DNA of 64,000 bases, taken from contig BSWB01000005.1 of assembly GCA_033239125.1 (NCBI GenBank), positions 144,270,494 to 144,334,493 on the forward strand. Direction: 5' to 3'. The stretch is from Fagopyrum homotropicum (lineage: Eukaryota > Streptophyta > Magnoliopsida > Caryophyllales > Polygonaceae). Of the stretch, positions 54,535-64,000 are shown in pieces. The translations under genes and the position numbers were made by a program. The notes beneath the pieces are model-generated. The model was not told the origin of the DNA, did not search any database, and saw only the letters and a program-made list of their open reading frames with translations. The first letter of the stretch is position 1. Every line of letters begins with the position of its first letter.

Positions 54535-57500
54535 TGTTATTAGTTCGCTCCAAATGGTGTGTGCAAGCTTTAAATTTATATCCCGAGAAGTATGCTTAAA
54601 ACAAGGATGCGAACCCGCAGTGTACGGGTCAATTATAGTAAAAGCAAGAATTCCGTGGTGTCGATATCAGGGACTTAGGTGAAACAAAGCAAGTATAGGT
54701 TGTCAATGCAACTACTAATCACAAAAGTGATTAAAACAATCAAAAGATGATAATAAGGTCAAATAAAGGAAATATGCAAATTCTAGGGATTAAGGCATCT
54801 AGTTGTGGTTCCAACTCAAGATCTAAAGATAAGTGGACAAAGCTGAGATTTTGCAAAGGGAAGGTGTTTCTAAGATGGGAATAGATCACCGGGTAAGTCT
54901 CACTACTCACTATCCCAAACCGTAATTCCTATTACCGGGTAAGTCGCAAGGAACTAAGGTAAAGAATCTATAACTTCAAACTAACATACCAACCAAGTGG
55001 ATAGAATCAACCTTTACCGGGTAAGTCTTAGGCTAACTCTCAAGATTGGAATGGAAGCACACTCAAACCCCAATAAAGGATAAACCTTTATTACCTATCG
55101 CTTATGATCTTAGGTAAACAAGCAAAGGAATCACCGGGTAGGTCTCATCCTAGGCTTGCATTGAACCAGGAAAGGATTAACAAGGATAGGGTTTGGCAAA
55201 CTGGATCTTAACTCAAATTAGGATTAGGAAAACGTTCACCTCGGTCAGACAGAATCCACCCCGGCCGAGGTGTTCACCGACTGAGCGAGGTGTTCGTCGG
55301 TTAAGATAAAGACTCGAGCTTTCAGGGTCCGACTGGGATTAAGATCATTCTATCATCGTCTTTCCCACAACTTTCAGCCAATCACCCTAGAATCGCACAA
55401 GAAAATTAGCCACTCGTCATCATGAAAGCAATAATCAAATATATGAGGAAGGAATGAATATTTGAACACAAAGACCTTAAGAACAAGGCTTCAATAACTG
55501 AATCAAATACCAAACAAATCAGCGTTCCTTAAATCACAAATCAAACAAGAACAATGTTAGCATGAAATATTGTGATATTTTAGGCACGTTTTCTAAGTGT
55601 ATTTGATTCATATTGATAGTCTTTGATTTATCATTGTTGCAATTGTGAGCTAGTTTGCCTATATTGTCGATATGGATGTCTACACTAGCTTTATGTTGAT
55701 TATAGGTGATTGAGAGCCATTTCCGAACGGAATCGAGCAAAGAAGAGTTGATTGAGTATGTCCATGGATTGAGGGCATTATTAGGAGCAAAATGGAGTTC
55801 AACTTGAGGAGTGCACGAGGCTAGGAAAGAATCACGTTCTTGCCCTAAACCACGCTCTAAAATACGGCCGTACTACAAACCACGTTTAGTTCCACGGCCG
55901 TGGAACCTTGCAAAGAGAGGCGTGATGCATTCCAGTAACTATTACGGTCGTGGAATCCATGGTTCAAACCGTGTTGATTTCCACGCTCTAAATTACGGTC
56001 GTGGAACCTTCCACGACCGTGATCTTGGCGATCTTTTTCGCCACATTTTGAAGCCACGATCTTTTGAAGATTGGGTCGGGCCGATATTTTATCTTGCCCT
56101 ATAAAAAGACGGACGAAGGAAGATTCCGTCACCTTCGCTTAGCGGCACTTACCCTCGCTTAACCCTCGCTTAGAAGCATTTACATCTCGTTGGAGATCAA
56201 CGTTCGTGTTTGGATTTGCCCTAATCTCGCACTTTTGTTGGAGATTGCTGTTGAGATTTCCGGATTGGCGGAAGATCGAAGCTTTTGGAAGATTGTTGCA
56301 AGAAGATTTCTCTTCTTGTTTAGGTTTGATTTAGAAGACGGATTGACATCCCGTTCTTCCTTCTTTCCTAAGATTGTGTTTGTTTGCCTTATTCTGAATC
56401 TATTGATAATATTCATTCTTGATTGTGACATTGAGATTGGTTTGAAGTTTATTGGAAGTTTTCGGAAGTTTTCATCTTTTAATCTTTTAATTCTTGAATT
56501 TGATATCAACATGACTGTTATTGGCTAAAAACCCTTAACAATTCTAAGGTGAAGGGTTGATAGTTGTGGCTTAGATGATGATAGATCGATCATAAACAGA
56601 TTAGACCCTGAGAGTTTGAGAGAATCGTCGACGAACCCTAAATCACGGTTTGTTCTTGAATTCCACGGCCGTGGAGTCTCAAGATCCACCCGTAATTTCC
56701 CTTAAGTTTACGAACCTGCTTTTACTTTAATCCAAAGTTAAAGATTTGCTTTAACTTAGTTTAGGCTTGCCTTTTCTAGGTGGTAGTGAAGCCTCAACAA
56801 CCTCTACCTCGATTGTGAGTGTCACAACCGTAATCGGTTAAGTTAGTCTTGATCCTTGGATTACAAGTTTGGGTATTTGACATTAATTCTTGCCTTTAGA
56901 ACCTTTCTATATCGAAGCCTCAACAACCTGTATAGAGAGTGTCTTGTAGGTGAGTCATAAAAGGTTTTTGGAACTTCACCGTACGATTACCTTACATTAG
57001 CATACCTTTGCATATCTCAACTCTGTCTTTATATCATTAAGAATATCTTGAATCGATTGCCACAGCTGGATACTTGGATCTTTAGGATTGTTGTTTTCCC
57101 AATATTTGCAAAAACTCTCATATTTACTCGCTTGATAATCTGCAATTGAATTTGTTCCCACTCAAATCCCTGTGTTCGATACTCTGGAATCCTTGCTTAA
57201 CTATATCGATCCGTACACTGTGGGTTCGCTGCTTGATTCTAGTTTTAAATTTAAAGCTTATTTGCACGCACGTTTAGGGGCGAACAAACAACCAACCAAA
57301 AGTAACAAAGAATAGCCTGGAGAAATCTCACAAAACTCCTTCAAAGGCTATCTTCAATAAGGAAATCTTCCTTCTTCCTTCAATCCGAAGGGTAATCCTC
57401 TGCAACTGCAGGAATTTGGATGCCGCTAGGTCTTCAAACTGCTGCGGGATGTCGAATTTGTGGAAAATCCGACCCTTTTTACAGGAAAATTGTCTTTCAA

Positions 57501-58037
57501 ATATAAGAGATCTTAGAAAGATATTTTCCTATAAAATATATCCAAATAAATCAGCTGAATATCTCTTCTTCCTTCCAGAAATCCAGCCCAAAAATATAAG
57601 ATCTTCTTTCCATAATTAAAAGATCTCAACCATAAAATATATCTCCTCGCCACATCAGGGTATTCACCTCGGTCGGGGCGCTCCTTAAAATCACCTCGGT
57701 CGAGGTGGTACTGTAGCTGACCGAGGTGACTCTCTAACTGAGGGTGAAATCTCTCAAATCTGGTCCAAAGTGAAATTTTAATCCATTTCCATGTCTCTTG
57801 AGTTCTTCTTTAAGCTCCAGAATGTAGCTCCAATGACTCCTTAACTCCTTTAGCTCCATTTTGGTCCAACACGTGTCATTTTACCTACGATTACAACGAA
57901 ACTAGGTGTAGACCTCGATTCCCGCAAAGGTAGATGAAATAGATTTTTAATCACATAATGTATACTCATACTTGCAGATTTATGAAGATAAAACGTCTAA
58001 ACCGGTCCCAAAATATAGACTATAATACATGCTATCA
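54535..58037 (-). mobile_element. outer solo LTR, interrupted by an inner solo LTR
   Basis: Without the inner insertion this is about 1766 bp. On the minus strand it starts TGATAGCATGTATTATAG (58037 downward) and ends ..ggagcgaactaataaca (54535). Start and end match those of the inner LTR, including ccgtacactgcgggttcgca near the 3' end. It interrupts transposase exon C and its downstream intron. No matching 5-bp target duplication was found (ttaat versus gtgaa), so the ends may be slightly off or eroded. It contains cacctcggtcgaggtg palindromes on both sides of the inner element. No PBS, PPT or coding region is present. Confidence 0.75.
55555..57286 (+). mobile_element. inner solo LTR, 1732 bp
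   Basis: Starts TGTTAGCATGAAATATTG and ends ggggcgaaca, with a perfect 5-bp target duplication aacaa (55550-55554; 57287-57291). Same family as the LTR it interrupts but in opposite orientation. Near its 3' end is ccgtacactgtgggttcgct. It carries several ccacggccgtggaa palindromes. A lone LTR arises by recombination between the two LTRs of a full element; probably Ty3-type, inferred from length and composition only. Confidence 0.85.
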
Positions 58038-60951
58038 GTGAACACTATAATCATTCATGGTGGAATTAGATTGAGGTGCTTGGTCGTGCATAAGGTTTGC
58101 AGAAACTCCTGGGGCTACTGGTGCTTGTCCATCACATGGCTTCAAAATAATTATATTAATAAAAGAACAATTTATGATAAAGAGCTATAATTATAATAAA
58201 TTTTGAGCATACCCGATATCTCTTCTTGAAATGCCTTGAAACATGTATAGTATTAGGATTCTTTGGTCTGCCTCCTCTCTTTTGAGTCTTTGGTGAAGCA
58301 GCTTGCATAGGTAGATGAGTGCACTTTGGCCTAGTATGGCCATCAACTCCACAATGAGAGCATTTGTTCTTCCCAACTCTAACCCTTCTCTTTGTAGGTT
58401 GTTTTTCTTCTTCTGGTTTCTTCCTCCTAGCCTTTTTAGGTCGTCCTGGTTGAACAATGTATTGTGGTGGATCTAATGGAGTCATTTTAGTCTTCTCCCA
58501 TTGTTGTTCACCGGGCATTGGATGCACACTATTTTCATATGCAAGAATGTATGATCTCTTAGTGTAGTAACCATCCACATAATTCTCCACATTAAATCTC
58601 CTTAGTAATATACATGCCATTGCATGGGTACAAGGGATACCAGTCAAATCCCATTTTTTGCATCCACAACTTTGTGCACCTAAATCAACCACATAGGTTT
58701 TCATTTGATGATCCACCCCAAATCTGTTATTCCCTCCATAGTGCACTTGACACTCTCTAAATCCCTGCTTTTTGGCCTTCTCTATTTTTTAAATGGTAGG
58801 AGGTGTGAATAGACCTGTGTGCTTGCTCATGCCCTCCTTTATTGATACAAACCTCTTCATTAACTTCCTTCTAATCCATTCACACATAGATAGGATCGGT
58901 TTCTCTTTGGCTTCTAATATGTAATTGTTAAAACTCTCATGCACATTGTTCAATTACAAATCAGATCTTGATGTATGCTTGTAGCCATGTCTTGACCATG
59001 TATTGTGGTTTGCCTTCATTAGATACTTATGTGCACCTTCATCTAAACCTTTGATGTATTCCATGGTTTATTCAAAATCAGGTTTATTCCATGCCATGGC
59101 AACATACTAGAGTGCATCCTTAAAACCCTTTCCTGGCCACTTCACTTTGAAATTATTGTATAGGTGCCTAATACAAACTCTAGTCTCTGCCAATGGAACA
59201 ATTAGATTCAAAGCTTCTATTAAACCCTGCAAACAATAGGTATCATTAGATTAATTCATAATTAGTGAAAGTGTAAAAGGTTTATGCAAATATATTACCT
59301 TTTGTCTGTATGACATAAATGTAAAACTACCTTCTCCAAGGTCTTTCATCAAATTCTCAAGAAACTAGCACCATGTATCCTTTCTTTCAGCCTTCACAAC
59401 CGCATATGCAATGGGAAATAAATTTTCATTACCATCGTTTCCAACTGCACACAATAGTTTACCTGTAAAAGCACCCTTTAAGTAACATCCATCAAGACCA
59501 ATAATTGGTCGACAACCCATCAAAAACCCTTTTTTACATGCATCAAGACTAATATAAAGTCTTTGAAATAAAGGCTTCTCAGAATTCTCTAAACAAACTT
59601 TCACATAAGTTGAGCTACCATGACTCCATTTCATGAGAGTTGCTGCATAATCCCAAACTTTTTTATATTGTGCACTTGCATCACCCTGAGTCATCAATAT
59701 TGCTTTGAGTCTAGCTCTCCAAGCTTGAATATAACTGACATCCACATTATAGTCTCTCCTTATTACACCAATAATAGCCTTAACCCTCCATTGTGGGTCT
59801 TCTCTATAGTGCTCAATGTATTTCTCAACCAGCCACACAGATGTCACCTTGGTGTTCTCAATTCTCCAACCACATTCATGATTAGGATAAAAGCTCTTTA
59901 ACTGAAAAGTCCAATAAGATCCCATTCTTCTAGCACAAACTTTAAACCTAGAATAAGGTTTTCCACAACTACAATTTATTCTTGAGTGCTTTGTCTTACA
60001 ATCACACTTGTACTTACAATAAACAAATTTTTTGTGATTATCATTGTGCAAGTAGTAGTAATCTCCACCATTTTAAATTGAACATTGTTTCAAAGCCTTT
60101 CTTAAAACAACATTGGAACCAAATCTCATACCAACTTTAAGGTATATTGGCTTAATGAAATCAACTACATGATTAAACTCGGGATACCTTGGATGAGTAT
60201 TACCTTCAGATCCACTTAAACTTTTGAGGCCATCAGAATCTTCATCAACATCATCACTCTTTTGAAGTTCTTCGTCAGAAAAGCCTTTCTCTAAAGCAAC
60301 TAAATTATTATGAACGCCATCTTGGATATTGGTATCAACATGAGCATCAAAGATATAATCATCTTCCTCGTCACTATCCACAAAGCTGAAATTTTCATCT
60401 GAAGACTCCGAGCCTAGTACACTTTCATCATATTCCTCATCACTAAATGATTGATATATCTCATGAAGAGCATTTAGCGGTAGTTTTTGTAGGGGCTGTT
60501 TTTGACAGATTTGTGGTGCCTCCAAGAATTGACTAGGGTTCAAGGAGGGTTGTGGGTCAGTGTAGGCCATAAAATTATTCTCAACCGATGTGTTAAATGC
60601 ACTACACACAACCGGACCTCTTAACTCTCTTAGGCTTGGTTCATTTCTTTGGACAACATAAATATGAAAAGTTCTATCAAAGCCCATAGTATTTGTCATA
60701 TTTATGATATCAACATCACCTAGAACCACGTGCAGTCCTTTGTGAATGCTCTTTCCAATCTCTCTATACCACAATTCTGTCACTTTTTGTAGCCTAATAT
60801 CCTCGATAAGCATTGCTTCAAATTCCATTTTTGACACTAAATCGGGATCCACATGCTCTTTCACATAAATTTTCCCTCTTTTATATAACAAAAGATGCTC
60901 ATCATTCAAATAGAAAACATCATCATAGAGAAATCGGATTGTGACACTCAT

Positions 60952-61526
60952 GTTGAAAAAGCTACCTACAATACAAGTAATAAATGCATCCTAGCTAATC
61001 ATCTACCAAACTTTAATAGCACAATTAGTTAGCTAAAAGTAGGCCAAAGTAAAAAAATTAGCACACATAACAAAACCAACAGTAAATGCTCACTAAGCTT
61101 CTGTATTTTTGTCCTCTCCTTCATCAATATTAGGGGGTGTCATAAAGATTCTCAAGAGCCCCACATGGCACATGCCAAAAAGAATTTTAACAAAAGACCC
61201 ACATCCACATACCAACAAAAAAGCATCTTCCTTCATACATATAAACATACACACGTTGAGAGAAATGGAAGAAGAAGAATATTCAGTGACCTCTTGAATA
61301 GTCTAAAATATAAATAGATAGGAAATATACCTCTATCTTCTTCAATGTCTATTGAATAACAAAACCCTAAGTGGAAGTCATCTTCTTCAACTTTTTCATT
61401 CTGGCGTGAAGTACATAGGAGGAAGAAATGAAAAGTGGTTATTATTTACCATCTATTCTTATTTATAATTTATTTTTCAATTCTTAACTTTCTTCTCTCT
61501 TTATTTTTTATTTTTTGATGAATAAT
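60952..61526. other. MULE 5' region of the transposase gene
   Basis: Promoter and leader of the minus-strand transposase, between its start at 60951 and the right TIR. Contains a possible 5' UTR intron; no other gene seen. Confidence 0.5.
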
Positions 61527-61678
61527 GGGACCCACAAACAGAATATTGGATGGAAAGGGTTGAGGGTGGTGAAATGCTAACGGAACCCAAATAAAGGGTG
61601 GTTAAATAAAAATTATAAAATAACGGGTGATTTTGTGAAAAATTGGGCAAATAACGGGTAATTTTATGTAATTTACTC
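61527..61678 (-). repeat. MULE right TIR
   Basis: Inverted counterpart of 50744-50887, with the same ordered blocks (gggacccacaaac, aaagggtggttaaata, gtgattttgtgaaaaa, taacgggtaa). Confidence 0.93.
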
Positions 61679-62830
61679 TAATAAATATGAAATGTACGAG
61701 ATAATATAAACATATCTACTAATATATGGATGTTTTAAAAATACTAAATTATTAAAAAAAATGATATTGAATATTCAGTCTTTATAATCTTGTTGGGCCT
61801 GATCTTTTCTTTTTTAAAGATTTGGGCCCAAACTCACAAAGCTAGAAGCCCGAAATAAGCATAAGAATTTTGCCAGATGAAATCCAAACGGCGTCGTTTA
61901 AAGTCCGTTCCTATGATATCAGTTTCCACAAATTTGCATTCCAGACCTCGAAAGTCTTACATACTTACCATTCTGCATTTTCCTTTTGATCAAAATAAAA
62001 CAAAATAAATAACAGGAGGGTTGAGGTTAGAGCGAAGAAGAGGAAATGGCGAAAATGTTGGGAGAGATCGAGAAGAATAAGAAAGAAGGAACAGAGAAGG
62101 GAGGCTCGAAGCGGCAGTTTCACATGTGGATCGATGAAAACAATGAGAAAATTTCTATGATTTTCTTCATAAATATAGTTTTCAATCTGAATCTCATGAA
62201 ATTGCTGCTCGTCTCCCACTGCAATGCCTTCAATCGATGTTCCTTTGATTATATGCGAAACCAAACGGGCCCTTATTAGTTGATTCCTCTTTCGATTCTA
62301 TCGCTCTCCCACTTTTCGTCTCCTCTAATCGCTTTGCTCCCCTCTGGACCTTATGATGATTCTTTTCTGAAGGTTCCATTTATCAAACAAAAAAAATTAT
62401 ATTTCAGTCATATTTACACTTTGCATGCGTTTTTGTTGGTTTGATTTGTTGGTATTGGGTTGATGGTGCTTAACCCTAAACCTAGATCCCCAATTTTTGA
62501 ATAGTTTTTATGTAATCTTTTGGTAGTGCGTTGAAGCTGAAAAGTGTTTATATATTGCTGTGTTTTACCTTTGCATCAGCTTCAGTTTTGATATGTTTAT
62601 AAGAAGTGTTAGAACCCTTCTGAACATTATGGATTTGAGTTACATAAATCTTTACTTCGAACGACATTCGATCCAAAAGTGAGGATCTGTCATTCAATTT
62701 AGTCATATAATGTGAAGCCAAGAAACAGACGACTGCATTCTTATGACTTGTAAATAAACTAGTTCCAATTTTTGTTGAAAACCGTGTGCGATGTTTAGGA
62801 CTGTAGTAGTGTAGTGCATGCAATGTTTGG
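61679..62830 (+). repeat. segmental tandem duplication, copy B
   Basis: Continuation of the copy starting at about 50685, after the MULE. It matches 49098-50340 of copy A with a few per cent difference and small indels (for example the extra 20 bp agaagtgttagaacccttct in copy B near 62602). Downstream of 62830 the sequence is unique to this side. Confidence 0.9.
62046..62279 (+). CDS. small putative first exon, copy B (77 codons)
   Basis: MAKMLGEIEKNKKEGTEKGG followed by SKRQFHMWIDENNEKISMIF and then hydrophobic FINIVFNLNLMKLLLVSHC. The first 35 or so codons are conserved between copies A and B and look protein-like; the rest is probably intron read-through. A possible downstream exon lies at about 63121-63257. 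The family is not recognised. Confidence 0.4.
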   Translation: MAKMLGEIEKNKKEGTEKGGSKRQFHMWIDENNEKISMIFFINIVFNLNLMKLLLVSHCNAFNRCSFDYMRNQTGPY

Positions 62831-64000
62831 ACTGCAGACTGAAAACCGTGTGCATTCAAGTCACTAATTGACAGAGTTCATCGGATCGTATACCGGAAGT
62901 TGTGTGCCTATGATGTTAGGATTATAGACTGAAAACCGTGTACGTGCATATGTTATGTTCAAGGGTGTGTTTGAGCAGTCAGGATCCTCTATTGCAGTCC
63001 CTTTATTGCACCTCCCACTGCACTAAATTTATAACTCAGATTTCCTTCTATTGTGGGGTTGTAATTAATGAAAAGGGTTTTTTTCATTCATCTTGGCCTC
63101 CTCCAACTGATCTATTTGCATAGTGTCTACAGTTCTGGATCTGCTGAGCCCAATGAAAATGTTGCTGCGAATTCCATCTGGATTCAAAGACGTCCACGAT
63201 GCAATGAGAAGAAGTCCTGCAACTCCTGCAAGAGTACGATGAAATGAAGCCTTATTTAGATTCAAGGTACATAAGGAATCAGAAAATTGTAAGCTTTATT
63301 TTGATTCATGGTGTTTGTGGCTGTAATTTGTGTTTGTTCTGTTTGCAGTCCTGAGTCATCTATGACAGATACGCTTGCAGTCCATTGAGCATGTTGCAGA
63401 GAACGAACTAAAGACGGCGGCTGCATGCTTTAGTCTTACGAGTGTCAATTGGTCGTAGAGACAAAGCCACAGGAATACAGGATGCACATTTTTTGGTTTA
63501 ACATTCTTTGATTAGATTCAATGAAGCCAGAGTTGAAACTTTGGATTTTTTTTCAATTGTTCTGGGTAAATTTCGATTCTCTTATACCATGTACACAAAA
63601 TCTCCGCAGGTCAATAAAAGATTGTATTGTAACAAATGTTTAATTGTAGATTCTGCTGTTCATTACAATTTTCTTGAATTACAAAATGTCATTCATGTTG
63701 AACTAGAAGCAGCACCACCTTCCACCAACATCAATGGCAACAACACCGCCTCCTCCATCGACTCCCTGCAACTCACCTCATCAATGCCTCTATTCCTTTC
63801 CTTCTCCTCCTTAGTCCCTCCCTACAACCAAGATTACATCCCTATGCCATTCCAACATTTCCCTCGATCCCCCATGTTCTCGATTCTCTTGAAGCAACAC
63901 TTTGTTGGGAAACAACGCCAACAAGACCACATGGCATGACGTCAGAGAAGCCTCCCCGCCCTGCCCACGCCTTCGCCCCTGCCGGAGCCACAGCCTTCCC
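62831..64000. other. right-hand flank, no firm gene
   Basis: Repeated phrases gaaaaccgtgtgcgatg / gaaaaccgtgtgcattc / gaaaaccgtgtacgtgc lie at 62777-62945. A block at 63121-63257 is open (SGFKDVHDAMRRSPATPARV) and may be an exon of the gene beginning at 62046. A 143-codon frame at 63508-63939 has no known domain. The last 60 bp turn GC-rich (gccccgccctgcccacgcc), perhaps the edge of a gene outside the window. Confidence 0.4.

Larger units (their letters stand above)
54333..60951 (-). pseudogene. MULE transposase (mudrA-like), inactivated
   Basis: Minus-strand exons: A 60951-59299, B 59226-58213, C from 58139 to the LTR insertion at 58038, and D 54506-54333 beyond it (ending MLTKKT). Exon A holds an N-terminal PB1-like start, an acidic linker, the MuDR DNA-binding region (FGSNVVLRKALKQCSI and CSCGKPYSRFKVCARR) and the MULE catalytic core (GLDGCYLKGAFTGKLLCAVG and GNDGNENLFPIAYAV, with the first two catalytic Asp). 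Exon B has a SWIM zinc finger (CGCKKWDLTGIPCTHAMACI) and a CCHC knuckle (CSHCGVDGHTRPKC). Transposase cuts TIRs and reinserts DNA in the nucleus. At least six in-frame stops (TAA after QCSI, TAG after DTWC, and four in exon B) plus the LTR insertion make it non-functional. The frame is otherwise free of frameshifts. Confidence 0.92.
50735..61687 (-). mobile_element. large Mutator-like element (MULE), 10.9 kb
   Basis: Element 50744-61678 starts gagtaca and ends tttactc, with about 145-150-bp terminal inverted repeats (50744-50887; 61527-61678). These share ttacccg, ttttcacaaaatcaccc, tttaaccaccctttattt, gttagcattt and tttgtgggtc. A perfect 9-bp target duplication, taataaata, flanks it (50735-50743, 61679-61687), as is standard for MULEs; copy A of the tandem duplication shows the equivalent site without the insertion. 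Inside are a transposase gene (minus strand, from the right TIR), a GRF zinc-finger gene (plus strand, from the left TIR), and later insertions: a hAT element and two nested solo LTRs. Confidence 0.96.

Noticed and set aside
63508..63939. 143-codon frame near the right edge
   Set aside because: No domain, no leader or splice support, and the reverse strand is equally plausible as coding; not called as a gene.

Overview
The window is nuclear DNA of a flowering plant, most likely a eudicot. It is very AT-rich, has split genes with GT-AG introns, and contains plant-type genes (an LRR receptor-like kinase, ARF GTPases, a CYCD3-type cyclin). It is dominated by plant transposons: Ty1/copia, Ty3-like, MULE, hAT, Helitron, LINE and MITE-like elements. 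I cannot name the species. Nothing here is prokaryotic.

Layout. 1-10 kb is repeat debris: a foldback-like element with inverted minisatellite arms (about 2469-4432), AT microsatellites, a PPR pseudogene, a long-TIR non-autonomous element and a decayed Ty3-type gag. 10.08-14.73 kb is a very young Copia element with identical 127-bp LTRs, a 5-bp target duplication and one 1422-codon gag-pol frame. 15-17 kb holds MITE-like elements. 18.0-21.1 kb is an intact two-exon LRR receptor-like (pseudo)kinase gene. 21.7-24.3 kb is an old Copia relic split by a second, rearranged Copia element that carries an intronless copy of the GAR1 gene. 25-29 kb holds gene fragments. 28.8-34.25 kb is an unidentified GC-rich coding sequence, present as an inverted partial duplication and interrupted by a third Copia element.

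34.7-40.3 kb is the gene island: an ARF-like GTPase and a canonical ARF GTPase in tandem on the plus strand, then a convergent D-type cyclin on the minus strand. 40-49 kb holds microsatellites, a MITE, a 5'-truncated LINE with a 14-bp target duplication, CACTA-like palindromes and a Helitron. 49-63 kb is a tandem duplication of a roughly 1.3-1.6 kb unit. Its second copy was split by a 10.9-kb Mutator-like element with about 150-bp TIRs, a 9-bp target duplication, a mutated transposase gene and a divergent GRF zinc-finger gene. That element was itself invaded by two nested solo LTRs and a 481-bp hAT element.

By sequence the likely functional host genes are the receptor-like kinase, the two ARF-family GTPases (vesicle traffic) and the cyclin (G1/S control). 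They are neighbours rather than a pathway. The most unusual object is the Copia chimera at 21920-23668: its LTRs and RNase H point one way, its reverse transcriptase fragment and captured GAR1 cDNA point the other, and a 105-bp tandem duplication spans the fusion.
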